DNA from: Clavelina lepadiformis
Lineage: Eukaryota; Chordata; Ascidiacea; Aplousobranchia; Clavelinidae
Length of the DNA stretch: 64,000 nucleotides
Direction: 5' to 3'
Assembly: GCF_947623445.1 (NCBI RefSeq)
Contig: NC_135241.1
Location: forward strand, 3,970,501-4,034,500
Position numbers and translations under genes: made by a program
The notes under the pieces: model-generated
The model's input: only the letters and a program-made list of their open reading frames with translations
Databases searched by the model: none
What the model was told of the DNA's origin: nothing
Shown: positions 57,611 through 64,000 of the stretch, in pieces
Position numbering within the stretch: the stretch's first letter is position 1
Layout: every line of letters starts with the position of its first letter

Positions 57611-58084
57611 ACCGGACATTAAACCACGGTGGTATCACACATCAGTAGGGGTGTCCAAGTCAATTCTGGGAATCGAATATGTTCGAAGATTGAGTAAAAT
57701 AGAAATAGAAGCAAAATTATGATAATTCAAGATATGTGTGCTTCTAATGAACCGTAGAATTAGTTTACGCTATGCATATTATATACAAACCAGCTGCGCC
57801 TGTCCAAGTAAACAATATGTTAAGTTGTTGACATCTGGGTAGAATTATTTTGCAATTAGAATCAACTCATTCTCTCGATTAGAAATCAAATAGAGTACTC
57901 ATATTTGACATCCCTATCCATCAGGACTACTTTTAGGTGGCACACATTTATCTAAATTTGCTTTACTTCTTTATAATGTAGTATATTTGAAAAGTGTTTT
58001 TCAAGTTGTACATATAGCTCTGTTAAAAACCGCTGTTGATTTGAGTACATTGAATATTTTTATGACAAGATATATTTTTGTTAC
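57611..58084. other. gap between AT-hook gene and APIP
   Basis: AT-rich, no exon recognised. It holds either the AT-hook 3' end and APIP promoter, or an intron if the two are spliced together. Confidence 0.35.
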
Positions 58085-59793
58085 ATGCAGAAAGTTACAA
58101 TTCCAGATGATGAAAATCCGCGAATATTAGTTCCCAAAATCTGTCAACTTATGTATAATCTTGGTTGGGCCACTGGTACTGGGGGTGGCATGTCGATTAA
58201 GATGAAGTAATTTTTTGCATAATTTTTTGTAGTATTTTTATACCTACTATTCACAATCACAGCAATGTTTATGCACTGCAGTAAAATGGACATGGTAATT
58301 AATGTTTAATAAACACTTGATTCTCATTAAGTATTTTAGTTCTAAAACAAATTACTGTAAATGATTTTCTTGTATTTCAGTGATCAAATTTACATGGCTC
58401 CATCGGGTGTCCAAAAAGAAATGATCAAAAAAGAAGATATTTTTGTATGTGACGAAAATGGAACAGTTATTGAAAGCCCAGCAGCTAGTAATTTAAAAAT
58501 GACAGAATGTGCTCCACTTTTTATGAATGCATTTACCCTGAGAGGCGCAGGTCAGTTTAGTATACACTGTTTGCTCTGTTAACCTTATTAGATCACAGAT
58601 ACATTCAACGTTATAGGCTATTGTTTCAGTTTATGTAATATATAGTAATTCTTCCGGTTTCTGTTGGAAATAACTGAAGTTATGGTATTACATAAAGTTT
58701 CTCTGAATTAATTTTCATCAGAACTTTTTATTTTGAAGCAATTTTCTTTTATAGGAGCAGTTATTCATAGCCATGATCATTACGTTGTTTTGGCATCACT
58801 TCTCTTTAAAGGTAGAGAGTTTCGCATTACACATCAAGAAATGATAAAGGGAATTAAAAAGGGCTCCACAAATGAAAGCTACAGGTATTCAAACCTAAAG
58901 ATGTTTTCTGTGTTCTTATATCCACTTGTGCATATTTGCATGTAAGTTAGATTGCATTAATTACATGTAAATTGATACAACTGTTATGCCAAAATACTTC
59001 AAATTAAATTGCAGATATGACGACACCTTAGTTGTTCCCATTATTGAAAATGTGTTGTTTGAAAGAGATTTAACCAACAGAATGCAACTTGCCATGGAAG
59101 AATACCCTGATTCCAATGCTGTTATTGTGCGTCGACATGGTATCTATGTGTGGGGCAATACGTGGCAACGTGCAAAATCTCAGTATGTAATTTGTCATAT
59201 GCAGTAGTGCTATGCACAATCTTATTTAAATAGTTCCTATACATACCAGGTTGACTTTCTGCAGTTATTGGTGTTTGTGGTTACTAAAATGTTTGCTTGC
59301 AATGGGATAGTTTGCAATCTGTCCCTGAATGTCATTAGCTAAAACCCAATAATCTATATAAATGGTTTGAAATTTGTTTTGGACTCTTACAGCGAGGTTC
59401 TTCAAGTTTGAAACCTGTGCCCAGTTCCCAGCTGCGTTGGTTTATTTGGTGTCTTTTCAAGTCAGATGCCAGAGATTGTAATTTACGCGTAAAATGAGTA
59501 AAGTTGTGTTTCTGGTGTTTCTGGCAAAACCACAATAAACAAGTCCGGTTTTTGAGCTATCCTGTCCAATTAGGAAAGCTACCCTTGGTCTGGTTTGGTT
59601 AAGTAGTGTATCCTCCTGCATGTTATTGCAGTATAATAAGCAAGATTTACATTCCTATCTTCTAACACGTAGTATATATGCATGATGTTACAGAGCTGAG
59701 TGCTACCATTATCTGTTCGAATTAGCAGTTAAAATGAAGCAGCACGGTATTGAACCAGATGAGTTTCCCAAGGACGAACACGGTATAGTTTAG
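58085..59793 (+). CDS. APIP: Methylthioribulose-1-phosphate dehydratase (APIP)
   Basis: Five exons: 58085-58206, 58381-58550, 58755-58884, 59015-59182 and 59694-59793. Phases agree, 229 residues (human 242). The enzyme converts 5-methylthioribulose 1-phosphate to the diketo compound in the cytosolic methionine salvage pathway; the human protein also inhibits apoptosome and pyroptosis signalling. It has the class II aldolase fold: [13 protein letters not shown] (about residues 25-37), MAPSGVQKE, zinc ligands in AVIHSHDH, catalytic Glu in [10 protein letters not shown], and the third zinc His in RRHGIYVWG. It ends [11 protein letters not shown], close to the family C-terminus. ATG 58085 overlaps an ACATGCAG that could instead be a splice acceptor (exon from 58091). 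In that case the N-terminus lies upstream, possibly in the AT-hook exon. Everything from PDDENPRIL on is secure. Confidence 0.93.
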
Positions 59794-61149
59794 AGGACTA
59801 TCTCCTGGCTTACTGTTGCAAGCCATTTCTCAATCAACTTGAGTTCCATGGACTTCATTGGGTGAACTGGTATACTTTATGCGAATGAGTTACGTGCTGA
59901 AATTCAACATTGCTTGGTTAACCTGATAGGAATCGATATTTAAAAATCAATTACATGTGCTTGTACGAGTATAATTTGCCACAAACTTGTCGCTTTAGAA
60001 CTCATTCCGTTATACGAGTAACACTTTAAAATCAGAACTAGCATATGACTGCCAAGGTTTAATAAGTTGGTTATGTTGCTCTGCAATATAATAAATATGC
60101 TTATTAAAATTGTTTTCTAGAAATCCGTTTTTTTGGGTTGAATTCTATTTACAAAAGAATCTTTCAAATTGTCATATATGTGTTTTAAGTAATTTTAAGC
60201 CTCATTTTTATCATCGGTTATATAACACCTTGTTTTTACCATATCTTTTGACTTCCAGTGTATGTGCTACTATACATTGTTATGTGCCGGTTCTTCAAAC
60301 TTAGTGTATTTGTTTTTGTACTTGACAACAGACTGTTTTTGCCGTGACAACTATTACGGTTCATTTTTGGATTTCAATGTATGTTGCTATTTGAACCTTT
60401 AAGGATATTTTAGAAAGTTGTTTAAAATTTTAAAATTATGCAAGTTATGCTTGGTTGATACTTTAATATTAATAATATATTAATGATGTTATTTGAAACA
60501 CTGCAAAGATTTGTACTGCTGTGTATGCAAGTGTTTTTGCTCAAAACTTACACTGTCGAATGTCCTTCTCAACAATCACTGCTGTGTAAAGTAACATTTA
60601 GTTTTTATAACCGGGCTTAATCATTCACTGAGTTGATGTTGTCGGTTTTTATCTCGTTGCAGTTGTATACTATTTTTGGTACCAGAGATTTAATTTGAAA
60701 ATTCTGTTTCTATAATTTTTAGGACAAACTCAACATTTGAAAAAAATGTACTATATTACTTTTGTTTTGTCTGTCCTGTTCGATGCATTGCTTGTATGGC
60801 AAATTTTTCATGTGCCTTTTGGCAAATTGATTACGTAAGTGATTTGCTATTTTGTAAAATTATGTTGATGTCACTATCAACATGCTGGCATTGCTTACCA
60901 ACCACAAACTGCTCCAGTGACACTAAGTGTAAGAATCATTGCAAATCATAATCTGCCTTAAATGCTTGTTTTGTGGACCAAACTTGCCTTTATCGTACGG
61001 CATGTTAACAAATTTGTAGTAAATGATTATGCTGTTAATATGCCACCTGCACTGGAGTAGATTTGTTTTATACTTCTGGTGAATATGACAGATTTGCTGT
61101 TAGACAGGTTGAGATCATCTTTCAATTATGATTATGTTGTTAGCATGAC
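59794..61149. other. APIP 3' flank and PIGL upstream
   Basis: 1.4 kb, AT-rich, no complete gene. A short ATG frame at 60746-60834 ends in a perfect GTAAGT donor and follows a TTTTTAG acceptor, but its phase does not join to PIGL exon 1 or 2. An in-frame TAG precedes the PIGL start. It is not called. Confidence 0.35.
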
Positions 61150-62694
61150 ATGTTAGTTGCTTTTGCTGCTGCAATTGTCTTCTCCGTTTGTATTTTGTTG
61201 AAAAAGCGTTTTGACCAAGATTACAAAGAAAACGTTTTTGGGCTAAGCAAGGTTAGACTAATATGGACATATATACTAATATGACTAATATATTGTGTAT
61301 TTGGGAACTTTATGACCATCGTAAATAGTCCTGACTAAAGTCATGAATATTTTTAAAATTTATTTATGCTTAATACATGTATATGCATGATACTTGAAAT
61401 AACATGTTTACAGAAATTGATTTCTTTGCAGGGAAGCAAAGTATTATTTGTGACGAGTCATCCAGATGACGAGTGTATTTTCTTTACACCAACTTTGTTG
61501 TATTTAAAAAATAAAAAACTGGAAGTTTCAGTTCTCTGTTTATCGACGGGTAAGACCGATTTGCTGTGGCAGATATGTTTGGCTGACGTGTGTTCTTGGC
61601 TACTGTATCAAGTTTTGGCCATTATGATAAAATTTTAGATTACTTTTTGTACACAATTACACAGGCAACTTTTATGGGCAAGGTGAGAAAAGAATTGTTG
61701 AACTTTTCAAAAGTTGTGAAAATCTTGGCATACCTCGTGAACGTGTTTATTGTCTGGATAAATTTGAAGACAATCCCAACGTAATTTGGAACAAAGAAGA
61801 AGTATCATCCACAGTTGCGGAGTATGTCAAGAAGTCTGCTTCATGTGCATTGTTTACCTTTGATGAAAATGGAGTCAGTGGTCACAGAAATCACATTGAC
61901 ACATTAAAAGGTGTCAGGTGAGTGTGGTGAGATTAGTGGTGATTGACACTCATCTCACAATTAAGAATATTGCTTTTCTTAGGTACTTTGTTGAAGAGAA
62001 TAGACAACACATTCCGCTATATATCCTCGAGACTGTTTTTGTGGGAAGAAAATATATTCAGGTACAATGCAATCAATTGATAATTACAAATGAGTTTAGT
62101 GGCCGTGCTAGTTGTTACCAGAAATTTAATTATTACCTTAATTTGCGCACGTTTTAAGCCTTTTTGGCCTTGTCACTTTTTCTCGTTCATTAGCACATGC
62201 TAATAACAGCTGGCTTGATTTTTTTTCATTCCCGCCGCGCTTTTGACGAAAATAAAATGATTGATATTTAATTATTTACATTACTTGATGACATTGAGCA
62301 TTCTTATTGTGCAAAGAACAGGTCCTAGACATTGTTTGGTCATTGTTATCATCTTGGCTTTATCCTAAATCCAAGCTTGTTGTATCTTCTATGAGTGAAT
62401 ACTTGGTTGGATATCAGTCCATGCTATATCATAAATCCCAGTTGCTCTGGTTTAGAAGATTGTATATTCTGTTTTCAAGGTGGGTGTATGTATCGCGTAT
62501 ATTAGATAATTTCGATTGAGTTTTAGTAATTTCTTTAACTGGCCAAGTTTTAGTTACACTGTACAGTACCAGGTTTCATTTTTATCTTGGAAGTTTTTGT
62601 AATGTCAAATGTGTTTACTGAAATCTTACATTCCAGATATATGTTGATGAACACTTGGAAGAGGTCTGATAAACATGATGCCAAGACTGGTTAA
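61150..62694 (+). CDS. PIGL: GlcNAc-PI de-N-acetylase (GPI-anchor synthesis)
   Basis: Six exons: 61150-61251, 61432-61549, 61665-61917, 61983-62061, 62322-62479 and 62637-62694. Phases agree, 255 residues (human 252). PIGL removes the acetyl group from GlcNAc-phosphatidylinositol on the cytosolic face of the ER, the second step of GPI-anchor synthesis. Exon 1 codes one membrane helix (MLVAFAAAIVFSVCILL). Exon 2 has the zinc and catalytic motif HPDDE (His44-Glu48). Exon 3 has NFYGQGE and the second metal site GVSGHRNH. Exon 5 has KSQLLWFRRLYILFSRYM, a conserved PIGL block split across exons 5 and 6. An in-frame TAG precedes the start. The stop (62692-62694) lies inside the start region of B4GAT1: 20 bases overlap the longest B4GAT1 frame, and its second start codon is 1 base later. 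Confidence 0.94.
62625..62636 (+). promoter_or_regulatory. splice acceptor shared by PIGL and possibly B4GAT1
   Basis: TTACATTCCAG ends at 62636. It is the cis acceptor of the last PIGL exon. It is also the only good acceptor upstream of the B4GAT1 ATG at 62675 (38 bases later). If a spliced leader used it, the B4GAT1 mRNA would start with the bases that code the PIGL C-terminus. The role for B4GAT1 is inferred. Confidence 0.4.
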
Positions 62695-63970
62695 TATGAA
62701 TCAAATCAGGAAGAATTGTTTTTGTTTATCAACACTTTTTCTCATGGTTATAAACGTGGCATGTATTTTTTACTCTCAAAACCTTCATGAAAAAGTTAAC
62801 GATGGTCTTACAAATGAAAATTTAAAAAGAAGATCGTTTGAAGCAGAGAAACTCATTAGTTTCAAAGAATCTACCTTAGATTCATCGGGAAAATACATGA
62901 TATACACTCGATTGAAAGACCGGCCTTTGACGGTTGAAGAAAGCGGCGTTACTTTGCTTACACATTGTTCTCTGGGCGAGTTAACTCATTTATCACAATT
63001 GATAAAAAGCTGGGATGGTCCCTTTTCTGTTTCTGTTTTTGTCGACTTGAGGTTTGATGAGTTTCAATTGATTTTAAAGGGATTCACTGTATGTAATTTT
63101 GATTACCTGTCCCATGTGACATTTCATGTTGTGAAACCTTTAAAGCAAAGCACTGGGCCAAAGACTCTCGATGAAGAATTTTTGCAGGCCTTCAAAGATT
63201 TCGACTGCAGGAAAATTTACTATTTTTTACGTGATTTGCAAAATATTGCCACGAATCATCCGTCTCATGTTGCTTATCCTGTTAACTTGCTTCGTAATGT
63301 AGCTTGGTATGGGAGTCGAACTGAATATGTGTTTAGCACAGACATCGACATGATTCCTAGCAAAAATTTACAACACATGTTTTTGAAATTCGCAAAATTA
63401 AATCAGGAAAGTCGTGTAACTGCTAAGACTGCCTATGTTGTTCCATTATTTGAAATTTCTGCGTCGTACTTCCGTGAAAATTCTCGTTATTTTCCTATTG
63501 ATAAAAATACTTTACTTCGATTGCTTAAAATTGGTGTTGTTACTGCTTATAAAAGCAAAAACTGCCCACATTGCCAAAATAAAACTGACTACGAGGCCTG
63601 GATGAAACTGCAATCTAATCAGGCAAATTCCATTCATGTTGCATACAGTGTTGATTGGGCCCATGCTTATGAGCCATTGTATATTTGCCCTATTCATGGC
63701 ACACCAATGTTTGACGAACGTTTCAAGCAGCATAAATACAATCGACTTAGTCAACTGTGTGAGCTTCATGTTGCTGGTTATGAGTTTGCTGTGTTAGATT
63801 CTGTCTTTTTGCTTCGTGTTGGAACCAATGATGATCAGTTTGCTGTTGCCAATCAAAAGGAATTAGGCGCTAGTAACTTGCGCTTGTATAGAGAATTTCG
63901 AAACTATCTCCCCCTTAAATACCCAAATACCACAAGACACTGTGATATTCCTCCGGTTTTTTCATTGTAA
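62675..63970 (+). CDS. B4GAT1: Beta-1,4-glucuronyltransferase 1
   Basis: A 431-residue glycosyltransferase family 49 protein in one exon (human 415). In the Golgi it adds the glucuronic acid primer for the LARGE-made matriglycan on alpha-dystroglycan. It is a type II membrane protein: short cytosolic N-terminus, signal anchor at about residues 16-33 (CLSTLFLMVINVACIFYS), then the lumenal catalytic domain. Marks are LLRNVAWYGSRTEYVFSTDIDMIP with the DxD-type metal site DID (about residue 221), WMKLQ, and EPLYICPIHGTPMFDERF and AVLDSVFLLRVG near the end. Two Met codons are possible: 62675, or 62696, which is one base after the PIGL stop. Conserved residues begin later, so the start is open. Translation from a PIGL-B4GAT1 transcript would need trans-splicing or reinitiation. 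Confidence 0.92.
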   Translation: MMPRLVNMNQIRKNCFCLSTLFLMVINVACIFYSQNLHEKVNDGLTNENLKRRSFEAEKLISFKESTLDSSGKYMIYTRLKDRPLTVEESGVTLLTHCSLGELTHLSQLIKSWDGPFSVSVFVDLRFDEFQLILKGFTVCNFDYLSHVTFHVVKPLKQSTGPKTLDEEFLQAFKDFDCRKIYYFLRDLQNIATNHPSHVAYPVNLLRNVAWYGSRTEYVFSTDIDMIPSKNLQHMFLKFAKLNQESRVTAKTAYVVPLFEISASYFRENSRYFPIDKNTLLRLLKIGVVTAYKSKNCPHCQNKTDYEAWMKLQSNQANSIHVAYSVDWAHAYEPLYICPIHGTPMFDERFKQHKYNRLSQLCELHVAGYEFAVLDSVFLLRVGTNDDQFAVANQKELGASNLRLYREFRNYLPLKYPNTTRHCDIPPVFSL

Positions 63971-64000
63971 AGTCGTTGATTTACTTGTCGTATTGAGATA

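Noticed and set aside
60746-60834. Exon-like frame (MYYITFVLS...) with acceptor and GTAAGT donor before PIGL
   Set aside because: It ends in phase 2 and cannot join PIGL exon 1 or 2 in frame; PIGL exon 1 has its own ATG preceded by an in-frame stop.

Overview
The window is nuclear DNA of an animal, and an ascidian tunicate of Ciona type fits best. It is AT-rich. Spliceosomal introns are GT-AG, mostly about 65-500 bases. Several genes carry a pyrimidine-rich AG acceptor just before the start codon, as expected where a spliced leader is added in trans. Same-strand genes lie 88-229 bases apart, and one pair overlaps. The proteins are metazoan orthologues. No rRNA gene, CRISPR array, or LTR or capsid-bearing element was seen. 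The species call is inference.

Layout. 1-5.9 kb: no convincing gene; a 1.5-kb foldback element, a CAGCAG-rich repeat and a tandem duplication. 5.9-10.2 kb (+): MED9, ACTR5, ANAPC11 and RARS2, a tight cluster that looks like an operon. 10.6-15.5 kb (-): NUDT12 (7 exons) and intronless SLC25A3. 17.3-22.6 kb: a hAT-like element, an 11-exon aromatic amino acid decarboxylase (+) and two copies of a ~0.5-kb repeat. 23.7-30.9 kb (-): ENDOD1-like nuclease, a short KATNIP-like protein and FAM135, all intronless. 31-35 kb: a graveyard of small DNA transposons and a tRNA-derived SINE. 35.1 kb (+): PSMD8. 36.7-40.0 kb (-): UNC93-like transporter 1. 41.8-52.2 kb (+): BTBD1/2-like gene, whose last intron (5.9 kb) contains UNC93-like transporter 2 on the opposite strand. 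52.7-53.5 kb (-): an unrecognised small membrane protein. 55-56.8 kb: a long-TIR (MULE-like) element inside a SINE, then other repeats. 56.8-64 kb (+): an AT-hook protein, APIP, PIGL and B4GAT1. The PIGL and B4GAT1 coding regions overlap by 20 bases.

Functions are mostly housekeeping: transcription (MED9, INO80 subunit ACTR5, AT-hook protein), ubiquitin and proteasome (ANAPC11, PSMD8, BTBD), mitochondria (RARS2, SLC25A3), NAD(H) clearance in peroxisomes (NUDT12), methionine salvage (APIP), GPI-anchor synthesis (PIGL) and O-mannosyl glycan synthesis (B4GAT1). Intronless and intron-rich genes alternate.

Exon junctions were worked out by hand from splice signals, reading phase and remembered family sequences. 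They are predictions until RNA data confirm them.
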